Source of the DNA: Fen-1077 sp050014355
GTDB taxonomy: Bacteria; Chloroflexota; Dehalococcoidia; Dehalococcoidales; RBG-16-60-22
Direction: 5' to 3'
Assembly (NCBI GenBank): GCA_050014355.1
Contig: JBEKDL010000002.1
Span: 1-64,000, forward strand
DNA length: 64,000 nt
Position numbers and translations under genes: made by a program. How positions within the stretch are numbered: the first letter of the stretch is position 1; the number at the start of each line of letters is the position of its first letter. Below are positions 25,121 to 33,224 of the stretch, one piece after another. The notes under the pieces are model-generated. The model had not been told where the DNA came from, did no database searches, and was given only the letters and a program-made list of their open reading frames with translations.

Positions 25121-25801
25121 TTATTTTTTAGTTCGCGACCGACTAAAAAGCGCGGTTAAATCGGTGAATCTGACCTTTTCCAGGGTATCGACGACGAGGT
25201 CGGCCTGCTTCAGCCTGGTTTCAGGATGGCTGGTAGCAACCGCGACGCATTTCATCCCGGCATTTCTCGCTCCGGCCACCCCGGCGATGGCGTCCTCGAA
25301 GACGACGCAATCGGCCGGCCTGACACCGAGCTTCTGGGCCGCCAGCAGGTAAATCTGCGGGGAGGGTTTGCCCTCGGGCACCTCGTGGCCAAAAACGACG
25401 GCCTGAAAAAAGCCGTCAACGTTCAGCGTTCGCGTGATGATTTTGATGTTTTCCGGCGGCGCGGAAGAGGCGATAGCCTGTTTGACGCCGTGCTCTTTCA
25501 GCGCCCTGATAAGCTCGATGGCCCCGGGCAGCGCCCTTACATGCCCGGCTACTCTACGGCGGAAGTTTGCCTGTTTAGCGTCGTTGATAGCGCCCATCTC
25601 TGCGGGAGCTGTGCCTTCGCCCAGAGCGTCTTTAATAATAGTGTCGTTCCTCTGCCCGAAGAAGCGCAAGAAGTGTTCCATGGTGTAATCGATGTCCTTT
25701 TTAGCGAACTCTTCTTTCCAGGCCAGGTAATGGTATTCGACGGTATCCGCGATAACCCCGTCCATGTCCCAGATGGCTGCCTCCAGGTGCGCTTCAGACA
25801 T
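25121..25801 (-). CDS. HAD-superfamily phosphatase (beta-phosphoglucomutase-like)
   Basis: 226 residues, HAD subfamily IA. Motif I is WDMDGVIADT (residues 11-20) with both Asp residues, motif II ASSAPPENI (about 116), and the C-terminal motif VVFEDAIAGVAGARNAGMKCVAV (about 170) carries the metal-binding acidic pair. An alpha-helical cap lies between I and II. It could be a phosphatase or a sugar-phosphate mutase. Its start overlaps the end of the PaaI-like gene by 8 nt, indicating coupled translation. Confidence 0.88.
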   Translation of the reverse strand: MSEAHLEAAIWDMDGVIADTVEYHYLAWKEEFAKKDIDYTMEHFLRFFGQRNDTIIKDALGEGTAPAEMGAINDAKQANFRRRVAGHVRALPGAIELIRALKEHGVKQAIASSAPPENIKIITRTLNVDGFFQAVVFGHEVPEGKPSPQIYLLAAQKLGVRPADCVVFEDAIAGVAGARNAGMKCVAVATSHPETRLKQADLVVDTLEKVRFTDLTALFSRSRTKK

Positions 25802-26261
25802 GGCTGCGCTTCTCCCGCACTTTATCGGCTTTCCCTGCCTCGTTATCGGCGATGAACTGCTTGGCCGTGCTTTCCGCGACGACCGTGCCGTCTTTCAGGC
25901 ATACCTGTCCCTCGGTTTCGATAATTTTTTTACGGTGCAGGGTGACGCGGCCGGTGACGATGAGGGGCGTGTCCACCTTTATGGGCTGCCGCTGCCGTAT
26001 GGTGATGCTGGCGGTCAGGCAGGTATTGCCAGTGGTATAAGCGGCATGGCTCATCGCCTCGTCCAGCAGGCAGCCCAGGATACCGCCGTGGAGTAGTCCC
26101 GGCCAGCCCTGGAACTCTTTTACGGGAGTATATTCTGCCCTGACTGTATCGCCTTCCCTGACGAATTTGAGCTTCAGACCGATGGGATTATTGCCGCCGC
26201 ACCCGAAACAGAACCCTTCATTGAGGTCGGCGTTGAGCGTTACTTTTGGCACAATAACCAT
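25794..26261 (-). CDS. PaaI/YigI-type hotdog-fold thioesterase
   Basis: 155 residues. The hotdog motif LLHGGILGCLLDEAMSHAA (about 59-77) with its HGG turn and catalytic acidic Asp is clear, preceded by the Cys-rich N-terminus GFCFGCGGNNPIGL that many family members share. Acyl-CoA thioester hydrolysis in the cytoplasm is expected; the acyl group is unknown. The ATG has GGAG upstream. It follows thiL by 28 nt in the same operon. Confidence 0.85.
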   Translation of the reverse strand: MVIVPKVTLNADLNEGFCFGCGGNNPIGLKLKFVREGDTVRAEYTPVKEFQGWPGLLHGGILGCLLDEAMSHAAYTTGNTCLTASITIRQRQPIKVDTPLIVTGRVTLHRKKIIETEGQVCLKDGTVVAESTAKQFIADNEAGKADKVREKRSHV

Positions 26262-26289
26262 GATTGTATCTCCATTCCGGTCTTAATTA

Positions 26290-27285
26290 TTAAAAGTGCT
26301 GCCAGCCCGTTTTTCCGGTCTTCACGGCTTTTCCCTGTACGTCAATCAGGTCAATCTTGCCCGGCTCGCCGGCGGTGATTTCTCCGATGGCCGTAACCGG
26401 GCACTTTAGCTCCGATTTAGCTTTGTTGACCGCGGCGGAGCTGCCCGTGAAAAGGAGCTCGTAGTCTTCCCCGCCGGAAAGCGCCAGACCCGGCGCTTTG
26501 TCCCCGAAGCTGCCTTTCATTAAAGGATGGACCGGCAAACGTTCGGCAAAGACACGGGCGCTCATTTTGCTCTCTTTGCAGATGTGGCGGAGGTCGGAGA
26601 GCAGACCGTCGCTGATATCGATGGCGGTTTTCAGGCCGCATTTGACCAGGAACTGACCTTCAGCCAGGCGCGGCACAGGATGAACGAAGGCGCTTTTCAG
26701 GTATTTTTCGGCCTCCGGTTTGAGCTTGAGCTTTTGCGTGAGCATCTCCATCCCGGCGGCGGCGCTGCCCGGGTAACCGGTCACGGCAATAGTATCGCCG
26801 GGTCGGGCGGCCGAGCGCCGCAATATCTCGCCATTCAGACTGCGGCCGATAACGGTGATGGTCACGGATACCTGCGGCGCGCGGGAGATGTTGCCGCCGA
26901 CGATGGCTGTCCGCGACCCCCTGGCCAGTTTAATCATGCCATCGTACAGGGCGGTGACATCCGACACGGCGGAATCTTTCGGCAGAGCGAGGGCGACCAG
27001 CGCGTACTCCGGCACGCCGCCCATCGCGGCGATATCGCTTAAGTTAATGGCCAGCGATTTCCAGCCGAGCTCCTGCCAGGAGATGGTGTCCAGCGTGAAA
27101 TGGACGTCCTGTACCATGGTGTCTACCGTGGCCAACTCTATCGAGCCGTCAGGGCGCCAGGCGGCGGCATCATCGCCGATGCCGATGAGCGGACGGTCCG
27201 GGGCGAGCCGGTCGACTTTCGCGTCGGATATCATTTTGGCGAGGAGGTCAATCAGCCTGAACTCTCCCAGCTTGGAGACTTTCAT
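26290..27285 (-). CDS. thiL: Thiamine-monophosphate kinase ThiL
   Basis: 331 residues. It phosphorylates thiamine monophosphate to the active diphosphate. AIRS-fold motifs: GIGDDAAAW (about 36-44) for Mg-ATP, TVDTMVQDVHF (about 54-64), LAINLSDIAAMGG (about 78-90), VGGNISRAPQ (about 125) and AIDISDGLLSDLRHIC (about 214). The ATG has no ribosome site; instead TGC-TATAAT ends 7 nt before it, so translation is probably leaderless. It heads a four-gene operon down to ndk. No TPP riboswitch is seen upstream. Confidence 0.95.
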   Translation of the reverse strand: MKVSKLGEFRLIDLLAKMISDAKVDRLAPDRPLIGIGDDAAAWRPDGSIELATVDTMVQDVHFTLDTISWQELGWKSLAINLSDIAAMGGVPEYALVALALPKDSAVSDVTALYDGMIKLARGSRTAIVGGNISRAPQVSVTITVIGRSLNGEILRRSAARPGDTIAVTGYPGSAAAGMEMLTQKLKLKPEAEKYLKSAFVHPVPRLAEGQFLVKCGLKTAIDISDGLLSDLRHICKESKMSARVFAERLPVHPLMKGSFGDKAPGLALSGGEDYELLFTGSSAAVNKAKSELKCPVTAIGEITAGEPGKIDLIDVQGKAVKTGKTGWQHF

Positions 27286-27292
27286 CAGGGAA

Positions 27293-27301
27293 ATTATAGC
27301 A
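27293..27301 (-). promoter_or_regulatory. Leaderless extended -10 promoter of thiL
   Basis: On the minus strand TG-C-TATAAT, with TATAAT at 27293-27298. Only 7 nt remain before the ATG at 27285, so the transcript should start at the start codon. Confidence 0.55.
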
Positions 27302-27359
27302 TATTCATGACTACGCTCACTATATGGAGACTGTTGCGAAACTCATTAATCATATGTAA

Positions 27360-28292
27360 TTACTGTTTATAAAATGGTACTGGCGTATCCGACCATTGAC
27401 TTGGTGCGCCGCCAAAAGGATTATCATTTATCGACCACATTCCAGGATATAGATACAAACATTTAAATTGAGCAGAATAAGTATATTTTTGTTGGGTCGG
27501 TGCATGTGTTATCGGGTCGTAAATAGTGATGAAGTCTTTGGAGACAGTATAAGTGCCTACCTTTTTCCCGTTATAAGGGTCATCCGTTGAATAAGTCCCG
27601 TCCTTATTTAATGTTATCGATGCCGTGAATCCTGCCGCCGATGCAACATAGGTTCCATATGGTATTAAAGGCGATACTTGATTCACGGCCTTTTGTGAGA
27701 GAAAGGCATATGCTGCCACTTTCTCTCCACCAGTTAATTTCCCGTAGGAATAGGGTTGTTGACCCTGATACACTATCTGAGCATTACTTAAAGTCAAATT
27801 ACTTGGAACTTCAAAACAAGTTAACAATTGTCTAGTTTGGCCTTCATCTAGCGAGGGAATGGGTGTTCCAGGGAGTGCCTTAAAATACTCAGGACATCTA
27901 TATATATTCGTTCCATCCGTAATTGCCCACCAATAATAAGTCCAGCAATTTTGATTAGGGACAGACGCTAGATAAGTTTTATTCTTAACAGAGATATTTA
28001 CAACCCACAAAACATCACCTCCCTTGGGATTCAAAACTCCAGAGCCACCTTCAATAATATCCTGTACTAATCCAGTCACTGTCACACGCCCAATAATATC
28101 TGCTGGATAGGATGAAGAAAGTGGGGTGAGAGTAGATGAATTAAGATGTGACATCGCTTCACTGGCCTTCTCTTTTGCAGAATTGGCTGCCTGTTGTACA
28201 CCAGCACATGCAGAGGCAATCGTTAGTATAGGAATGAGAAAACAAGCCAATATCACGAAACTAGATATAGAGGTAAAATGATTTTTAAACAT
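27360..28292 (-). CDS. Unrecognised lipoprotein-like secreted protein, AT-rich
   Basis: 310 residues. The N-terminus has a hydrophobic segment (SSFVILACFLIPILTIASAC) ending in a possible lipobox, with Cys29 as the lipid site; Ala at -3 makes this less certain. A Lys/Glu/Ser-rich stretch follows, then a beta-rich body. The C-terminal ~110 residues (GTYVASAAGFTASITLNKDGTYS...) look like a small beta-barrel of the kind found in extracytoplasmic proteins. Start ATG follows AGGAGGTAGG. Base composition is clearly more AT-rich than the thiL operon. No function assigned. Confidence 0.6.
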   Translation of the reverse strand: MFKNHFTSISSFVILACFLIPILTIASACAGVQQAANSAKEKASEAMSHLNSSTLTPLSSSYPADIIGRVTVTGLVQDIIEGGSGVLNPKGGDVLWVVNISVKNKTYLASVPNQNCWTYYWWAITDGTNIYRCPEYFKALPGTPIPSLDEGQTRQLLTCFEVPSNLTLSNAQIVYQGQQPYSYGKLTGGEKVAAYAFLSQKAVNQVSPLIPYGTYVASAAGFTASITLNKDGTYSTDDPYNGKKVGTYTVSKDFITIYDPITHAPTQQKYTYSAQFKCLYLYPGMWSINDNPFGGAPSQWSDTPVPFYKQ

Positions 28293-28344
28293 ATCCTACC
28301 TCCTAATATTTGCCCCCCTTATTTCGTTTTAGAGCATATCCTAA

Positions 28345-29055
28345 TTATTTGTCTATACTCTGAGTGCAACCAGGATATATACACCGTCCTGCGCTAGCTT
28401 CGGAGTTTACTAGCATGGACTTTATATTACAATACCTTGCTTCACAACTCGGATTTGAACATTCATCAAACCTAGATGCGCCTCCTCTGTATTTATCTAA
28501 CCATTCTTTTGTTTTATTATATTTCTCAATCCATAGATTATTATCTCTGAAGTAAAGAGTTTTGTTATGTTTTAAAAGAGAGAACAGTAAATTTAACTGT
28601 TCATCTAGGGTTGGTTCAATAATTCTGTAGAATCTCTGTCCATGCGATGCTAATAGGCACTTCCAAGAATCTTCCTCAATGATGTATCTCAATACCAAAT
28701 CTTTGTGTTGGGGACAACACAAACTTTCGCCGCACTTCCAGCAATATGGTTTTTTCTGGCTTGGGTTAGGGTTAAATGCGCCGCATTTTCTACATCGTGC
28801 TATATTACCTTTTGATTGGATATTAAGCATCCTATCCATAATCGCAGGAATAAAAGCATCAAAAAGGCTATCCCTCCACATCCGCACTTCAAACTCGCTC
28901 ATCTTATCGAAAAACGAACAATTTGAATGGAGTTCGCCTCTATACGGACATAGTGATACATCATTTGGTAAGTTGTAAAATTTAATGCACCATGAGCATT
29001 GAGATGTTTGGAATAAATCTAAAATTATTTTCTTCCGTTCAGGTATGTCTGCCAT
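28345..29055 (-). CDS. Unrecognised cysteine-rich (zinc-ribbon) protein, AT-rich
   Basis: 236 residues, no signal peptide. Several Cys pairs suggest zinc sites: CSWC (about 20-23), CRKCG with CWKCG (about 88-108), CCPQH right after, and C-terminal CSNPSC, CN and CIYPGC. The CRKCGAF...YCWKCGESLC block is a classic zinc-ribbon. The middle is alpha-helical and charged. It lies in the AT-rich insert, 52 nt upstream of the lipoprotein-like gene on the same strand. A nucleic-acid-binding or defence-type accessory role is conceivable but not shown. Confidence 0.55.
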   Translation of the reverse strand: MADIPERKKIILDLFQTSQCSWCIKFYNLPNDVSLCPYRGELHSNCSFFDKMSEFEVRMWRDSLFDAFIPAIMDRMLNIQSKGNIARCRKCGAFNPNPSQKKPYCWKCGESLCCPQHKDLVLRYIIEEDSWKCLLASHGQRFYRIIEPTLDEQLNLLFSLLKHNKTLYFRDNNLWIEKYNKTKEWLDKYRGGASRFDECSNPSCEARYCNIKSMLVNSEASAGRCIYPGCTQSIDK

Positions 29056-29127
29056 TGTTGGTTTCCTATGTTTGATTTACATGCTCATTGATAAAATAAT
29101 CCTGATACTGCATAAACATATTTGTAT

Positions 29128-29661
29128 TCATAGCCAATTAGCATAAGGGTACTTATCAGATACATAAAATGAATGAAACATAGTAATATAATCACTATCT
29201 GCGGTTAATGTAACTCTTACCTTATATGTGCCAATGGGTATAGAAGGTAAATTATCTCGTAATTCATCCTCATCTCTAACTACTTTTCCATCCTTTTTTC
29301 TGGCTGATATAATATCAATGGTAACAGGTATAACAGATGAATCAAGTGTAATACGTGCTCCTCTTATTTCGCTATAAGTAAAAAAATCAGGCATATATTC
29401 ATTCAAAAACGGTCTATTTGTTCCTTCCTCAAATATTTGAAGTGTAGCTGAAATGACAACAGAACGACGATAAACTCCAAGAGCCTTTAATATGCTATCC
29501 TCAATCGGTTTGTTCTGAATGTCACAAGACAAGATAGTGTGTTCCTCTATATCTCTCGTATAAAACCGAAATATAATTTTGGGTTTACCCCAAAACATTT
29601 GAATTGCGGAAGGTGTAGCAACAATTAATGCGATTACTCCTATTATTAAAGCAGCATCCAC
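29128..29661 (-). CDS. Unrecognised membrane-anchored protein, AT-rich
   Basis: 177 residues. One N-terminal membrane helix (AALIIGVIALIVATPSAIQMFW) precedes a beta-strand-rich soluble domain with no recognised motif. The end of the domain (IPIGTYKVRVTLTADSDYITMFHSFYVSDKYPYANW) resembles an immunoglobulin-like or NEAT-like strand pattern, but not strongly. It is the first gene of the AT-rich minus-strand group. Family unknown. Confidence 0.5.
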   Translation of the reverse strand: MDAALIIGVIALIVATPSAIQMFWGKPKIIFRFYTRDIEEHTILSCDIQNKPIEDSILKALGVYRRSVVISATLQIFEEGTNRPFLNEYMPDFFTYSEIRGARITLDSSVIPVTIDIISARKKDGKVVRDEDELRDNLPSIPIGTYKVRVTLTADSDYITMFHSFYVSDKYPYANWL

Positions 29662-29750
29662 GCCCCTATTCTATCACTTTGGAATCCTTTGTCCAGTAAA
29701 TAATTCCTGTCACTTACGTTACTCACTTTATATGGCAAGACAGCCTGGCA

Positions 29751-29780
29751 ATAAAAAAGGGGGCGAGTGCACCCGCCCCC
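29751..29780 (-). terminator. Intrinsic terminator of the 29806 gene
   Basis: On the minus strand a 22-nt hairpin with GGGGGCG/CGCCCCC arms (29759-29780) is followed by TTTTTTAT. This is a textbook rho-independent terminator just after the small membrane gene, separating it from the AT-rich group. Confidence 0.85.
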
Positions 29781-29805
29781 TGTGGATTTAACATTTACGG
29801 ACTCA

Positions 29806-30036
29806 TCAAGGTTTTTCGGCCGCTTTGGCCTCTGCCGGCGCCGTTCCACCATCGCCGCGGCCCTGATATTTGAACCTGAAACCCTGGAATACCGCAAACC
29901 CCACCCCTATCACTCCGGCCAGGGTCGCGGACGCTTTATCCAGGTTCAAAGACGGATAGAACCACGCCAGCGCCGTCACGCCGGCGCCCGAAATCCCGAA
30001 AACCACCATGAGCAATATTCCCATCTGTTTATCCAT
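29806..30036 (-). CDS. Small two-helix membrane protein
   Basis: 76 residues with two hydrophobic helices (GILLMVVFGISGAGVTALAWF and ATLAGVIGVGFAVFQGF) and a short charged tail ending in AEAKAAEKP. Start ATG has GGAGGG 8 nt upstream. The size and two-helix layout recall holin-like or other small membrane proteins, but no family is recognised. It is followed by a strong terminator, supporting a real, separately transcribed gene. Confidence 0.65.
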   Translation of the reverse strand: MDKQMGILLMVVFGISGAGVTALAWFYPSLNLDKASATLAGVIGVGFAVFQGFRFKYQGRGDGGTAPAEAKAAEKP

Positions 30037-30129
30037 CTACGCTACCCTCCGCCGGAAGAATCTCTTATTATTTATAACGGATTTTTCGGGTCAAGGTTAG
30101 TGTTTCCGGGGGGAAATCCCGGAAGCGCG

Positions 30130-30159
30130 CTGTCAATATTTAAGGCTATTAGCTATAAT
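30130..30159 (+). promoter_or_regulatory. Leaderless promoter of the VTT-domain gene
   Basis: CTGTCA (30130-30135), 18-nt spacer, perfect TATAAT (30154-30159), then 8 nt to the ATG at 30168. Confidence 0.5.
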
Positions 30160-30167
30160 GGGTCGGG

Positions 30168-30791
30168 ATGAATGAAAGCTCGCGTCGCTCCAGGAATATA
30201 GCCATTGCGATACTGGCGGCGATGATAGTCATCAGTGTTGTCGGCGCCGTACTCCTGGTACAGCACTCGAAATATATCACCCGGCTTGAGCAGCAGGGGT
30301 ATCTCGGCCTCTTCATCATCTCTATCTTCGCCGGTTCGCCGATACCCATACCGACCCCGAGCATGATACTTACTTTTACTCTGGGTAGTATTTTGAGTCC
30401 TTTCCTGGTCGGGCTGGTCTCCGGCAGCGGCAACGCCGCCGGCAACGCGCTGATTTTCTGGACGGGGCGCAGCGGGCACAAGGTAATTCAGAACTTTATG
30501 GTGACCGACCTATCCGGCACCCCGCCCCGCTCGAAAATAGGGCGGTTTTTCAGGAGATTATCAAGGGTGCCGGAATTTGCCAGCCGGAGGGTGCTGATGG
30601 CGGTATTTTTTCTATCGATATATCCCAATCCCATCCTCACCCCCTTGATTCTGGGGATGGGGGCAACGCGTTTTAGCTTCTGGCAATTTTTTCTGGCAAT
30701 CTGGGCCGGTAAGACCGCCCAGTGTATGATATTAAGCTACCTGGGATACTTCGGCCTGCGTTCGCTCATGAGGTTTTTCGGGATTTTCTAG
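30168..30791 (+). CDS. VTT/DedA-like (SNARE-associated) membrane protein
   Basis: 207 residues with about four to five hydrophobic segments: residues 10-32, 45-65, 72-97, a pair around 140-165, and 170-195. The re-entrant region GSPIPIPTPSMILTFTLGSILSP and later LSIYPNPILTPLILGMGATRF with its conserved prolines match the VTT fold of DedA-type lipid transporters or scramblases. It has no ribosome site, and a TATAAT lies 8 nt before the ATG, so translation is probably leaderless. It lies 52 nt before the phosphoesterase gene, which has its own -10. Confidence 0.75.
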   Translation: MNESSRRSRNIAIAILAAMIVISVVGAVLLVQHSKYITRLEQQGYLGLFIISIFAGSPIPIPTPSMILTFTLGSILSPFLVGLVSGSGNAAGNALIFWTGRSGHKVIQNFMVTDLSGTPPRSKIGRFFRRLSRVPEFASRRVLMAVFFLSIYPNPILTPLILGMGATRFSFWQFFLAIWAGKTAQCMILSYLGYFGLRSLMRFFGIF

Positions 30792-30826
30792 GCAGGCCGG
30801 CTCCCCTAGCGATATTTTCCAAAACC

Positions 30827-30835
30827 TGTTATATT
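30827..30835 (+). promoter_or_regulatory. Leaderless extended -10 promoter of the phosphoesterase
   Basis: TG-T-TATATT (30827-30835) with 8 nt to the ATG at 30844; no ribosome site and no clear -35. Confidence 0.45.
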
Positions 30836-30843
30836 ATCTGTAA

Positions 30844-31575
30844 ATGCGCTACGCCTTCATCGCCGATATTCACGCCAATCTGGCTGCTTTACAGGCCGTG
30901 CTCGAGGATATTCAGGTAAAAGGCAGGGTGGATGAGATATGGTCCCTCGGTGATATCGTGGGCTATGGGCCGGACCCGCGCCAGTGCCTCGAACTGGTCA
31001 AGAAATACTGCGCCGTGAACATCGCCGGCAATCATGACCTGGCCGCTATCGGCAAGATAGAGCTATCCTATTTTAATCCCGCAGCGGCCGAAGCCTGCCG
31101 GTGGACGATGAATGAGTTGAATCCGGTAGACGTGCATTACCTCGCGGACCTGCCCCTGAAAATGGAAAAAAATGATTTTACGCTGATGCACGGCAGCCCG
31201 TCAGACCCGGTCCTGGAATACGTGATATCCGCCAGTATCGCGGAAAAAAACTTCGCTTTTTTTGATAAGAAATTCTGCCTGGTGGGACACTCCCACGTGC
31301 CCGCTGCTTTCAGGCAGGAAGGCAACACCGCCCAGACGATACACCTTATGGAAGGCGTTGGTCTGGTGCTGCATACGCACCGGATGATAGTTAATCCGGG
31401 GAGCGTGGGACAGCCAAGGGACGGCGACCCGCGCGCCAGCTACGCCATCTACGAAAGCGAAGGTATGATGCTCCGTTTGCACCGCGTGGAATATAATATC
31501 AATGCCACGCAGGATAAAATGATGCAGGCCAACCTGCCTGTATCGCTCATTACGCGCCTGGAACAGGGACGCTAG
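30844..31575 (+). CDS. Calcineurin-like metallophosphoesterase (YfcE type)
   Basis: 243 residues. Binuclear-metal motifs are complete: DIHAN (residues 7-11), GDIVGYGPDP (about 36), GNHD (about 61-64), HGSP (about 115-118) and GHSHVP (about 146-151). It is a cytoplasmic phosphodiesterase or phosphatase of the MJ0936/YfcE type. The substrate is unknown. It appears leaderless. A GC hairpin at 31588-31620 ends the transcript. Confidence 0.88.
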   Translation: MRYAFIADIHANLAALQAVLEDIQVKGRVDEIWSLGDIVGYGPDPRQCLELVKKYCAVNIAGNHDLAAIGKIELSYFNPAAAEACRWTMNELNPVDVHYLADLPLKMEKNDFTLMHGSPSDPVLEYVISASIAEKNFAFFDKKFCLVGHSHVPAAFRQEGNTAQTIHLMEGVGLVLHTHRMIVNPGSVGQPRDGDPRASYAIYESEGMMLRLHRVEYNINATQDKMMQANLPVSLITRLEQGR

Positions 31576-31587
31576 TCCCTGAAAATA

Positions 31588-31622
31588 GAGGAGGCGGGTC
31601 TTCGCGACTCCGCCTCCTTGAT
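31588..31622. terminator. Hairpin between convergent genes
   Basis: GGAGGCGG-GTC and GAC-T-CCGCCTCC arms pair with one bulge around TTCGC. The flanks are only moderately T-rich (TCTATTTT on the minus strand, TTGATC on the plus), so it may serve both the phosphoesterase and the response-regulator gene. Confidence 0.6.
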
Positions 31623-31648
31623 CAACTCTTTCAGTATTCGGTTCAGAG

Positions 31649-32680
31649 TTAAGCGCCTATCTTGATATCGTTTTTAGGTATTTGCTGGGTCTTGATTTTA
31701 CTAATCAGCACGTTGGCGATGATGGGGTCGAACTGGGTGCCGCTATACCATACCAGCTCCTCCATGGCGTCGTGCTTGGACATGGCCCGCCGATAAGGGC
31801 GGTCGGAGGTCATGGCCTGGAAAGCATCGGCCACGGCGATAATCCTGGCCCCCAGAGGGATATCTTTGCCGCGGATTTTCTGGTCCAGCCCGGAACCGTC
31901 ATAGCGGTCATGATGGTGAGAAATCATATCGACTACCTTATCGTTAACGAAAGGCTTGACCAGGTTGGGGCCGATGATGGCGTGGGTCATAATGTGGCGG
32001 TATTCGCTTGAGGTCAACTCGCCGGGTTTGTTAAGAATATTGGGGTCAACGGCAATTTTACCCACATCATGCAGCAGGGCGGCCCAGCGCAGGTCGTCCA
32101 TATCCTCGGGGGAAAACCCCATTTGTTTGCCGATGGAAAGAGAAAGCTCCGATACCTCCTGGGAGTGTCCCTTGATGTAGCTGTCCAGCGATTCCAGGGT
32201 GTTGACGAGAGCTTCCACGGTACCGAGGAACAGCCTCCTGGGCTCTTTATGGCCGCCTTCTTTCCTGCCGATATCCTGAAAATAGCGTTGAATTTCCAGC
32301 GCTACTCTCCGCTTGTCCAGTGTACCGTTGATGCTCTGTAAAATCTGCTCGAATTTAAACGGTTTATTAATATAGTCCTGGGCGCCGTTCTGGATGCACC
32401 TGGCGATAATCTTCGTATCGCTGACGCCGCTGGCCATAATCACGGCCGTTTCCGGGAAATTCAAGGTAATATCCGGCAGCACCTCATAGCCCTGTCTGCC
32501 GGGCATATTGATATCCATGATAACGAGGTCGGTTTGTTTTTCTTTCAGCTTGGCCAGGGCCTCTTCGCCGTCGCCGGCTTCATCGCAGGCGTAGCCGCGC
32601 ATGGCCAGGCCTTTATTTAAAATACCCCTGATGGCTTCTTCGTCATCAACGAGCAGTATGCTCTCTTTCGGAATGGTCAT
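31649..32680 (-). CDS. Response regulator with HD-GYP output domain
   Basis: 343 residues from the ATG at 32680, chosen for its GGGGAGG site 7-9 nt upstream. The receiver domain (about 1-120) has the acidic pair DDEE, the phosphoacceptor in LVIMDINMPG (about 50-54) and the switch Lys in INKPF. A linker helix is followed by an HD-GYP domain with ALLHDVGKIAV (HD), HAIIGPNLV, SHHHDRYDGSGL (GYP variant DGSGL) and IIAVADAFQAM. HD-GYP proteins break down cyclic-di-GMP, so it links a phosphorelay to c-di-GMP level. No sensor kinase is adjacent. Confidence 0.92.
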   Translation of the reverse strand: MTIPKESILLVDDEEAIRGILNKGLAMRGYACDEAGDGEEALAKLKEKQTDLVIMDINMPGRQGYEVLPDITLNFPETAVIMASGVSDTKIIARCIQNGAQDYINKPFKFEQILQSINGTLDKRRVALEIQRYFQDIGRKEGGHKEPRRLFLGTVEALVNTLESLDSYIKGHSQEVSELSLSIGKQMGFSPEDMDDLRWAALLHDVGKIAVDPNILNKPGELTSSEYRHIMTHAIIGPNLVKPFVNDKVVDMISHHHDRYDGSGLDQKIRGKDIPLGARIIAVADAFQAMTSDRPYRRAMSKHDAMEELVWYSGTQFDPIIANVLISKIKTQQIPKNDIKIGA

Positions 32681-32859
32681 TTGCCCACCTCCCCGGTAGT
32701 GCACTTCCTGGTAATAAGATTGTAAGAGGCGGACGCTAAACAAGTTATTAATATCGAACGTTGGCACATAAATAAATAGTAAAGATTTTTAAGGCCTTTA
32801 ACGTTATGAATTTGTAACTTTTTACCCCGTCAATTTATGACTATTGCAAGCGTTGCTGA

Positions 32860-32865
32860 TATAAT
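32860..32865 (+). promoter_or_regulatory. Extended -10 promoter of the SHOCT gene
   Basis: TG-A-TATAAT, with TATAAT at 32860-32865 and TG at 32857-32858. The leader to the ATG at 32912 carries an AAGGAGG site. Confidence 0.5.
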
Positions 32866-32911
32866 TAATATATAGAGTATTCGTCAACGATGGATTTCAA
32901 GGAGGTCAATT

Positions 32912-33145
32912 ATGATGTGGTGGGGTTGGCACGGCTGGGGCGCGGGCCTGATGATTTTGTTGATGCTGGTGTTCTGGGGCGGCATTATCGGGCTGATTGT
33001 ATGGGTGGTTACCCGGCTGACCAGGCAGGGAACGCACTCCGGCGGCGAAAAGCAAAATCCGCTGGATATCGCCCGGGAGCGCTATGCCTGCGGGGAAATA
33101 AATAAAGAGCAGTTCGAACAGATTAAGAAAGACCTGTCCGGGTGA
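32912..33145 (+). CDS. Small SHOCT-domain membrane protein
   Basis: 77 residues. A Trp/Gly-rich N-terminus (MMWWGWHGWG) leads into one membrane helix (MILLMLVFWGGIIGLIVWVVT). The C-terminal ~30 residues (NPLDIARERYACGEINKEQFEQIKKDLSG) are a SHOCT motif, a short oligomerisation helix pair. Such proteins often sit beside copper and other metal-handling genes, which fits the convergent copper ATPase. Start ATG has AAGGAGG 7 nt upstream. Confidence 0.8.
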   Translation: MMWWGWHGWGAGLMILLMLVFWGGIIGLIVWVVTRLTRQGTHSGGEKQNPLDIARERYACGEINKEQFEQIKKDLSG

Positions 33146-33160
33146 TTTCTGATCTCATCA

Positions 33161-33205
33161 CTCTAAATTCTAATCCCCATTCCCCTATTGGAGTTTAGAA
33201 TTTAG
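33161..33205. repeat. AT-rich inverted repeat between convergent genes
   Basis: Arms CTAAATTCTAA (33163-33173) and TTAGAATTTAG (33195-33205) are perfect over 11 bp around a 21-nt loop. It has the same style as 22096-22138 (TCTAAA...TTTAGA). It is likely a dispersed palindromic repeat, possibly a bidirectional terminator for the SHOCT and copper-ATPase genes. Confidence 0.55.
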
Positions 33206-33224
33206 TATTTAGAATTTCCCCCTT

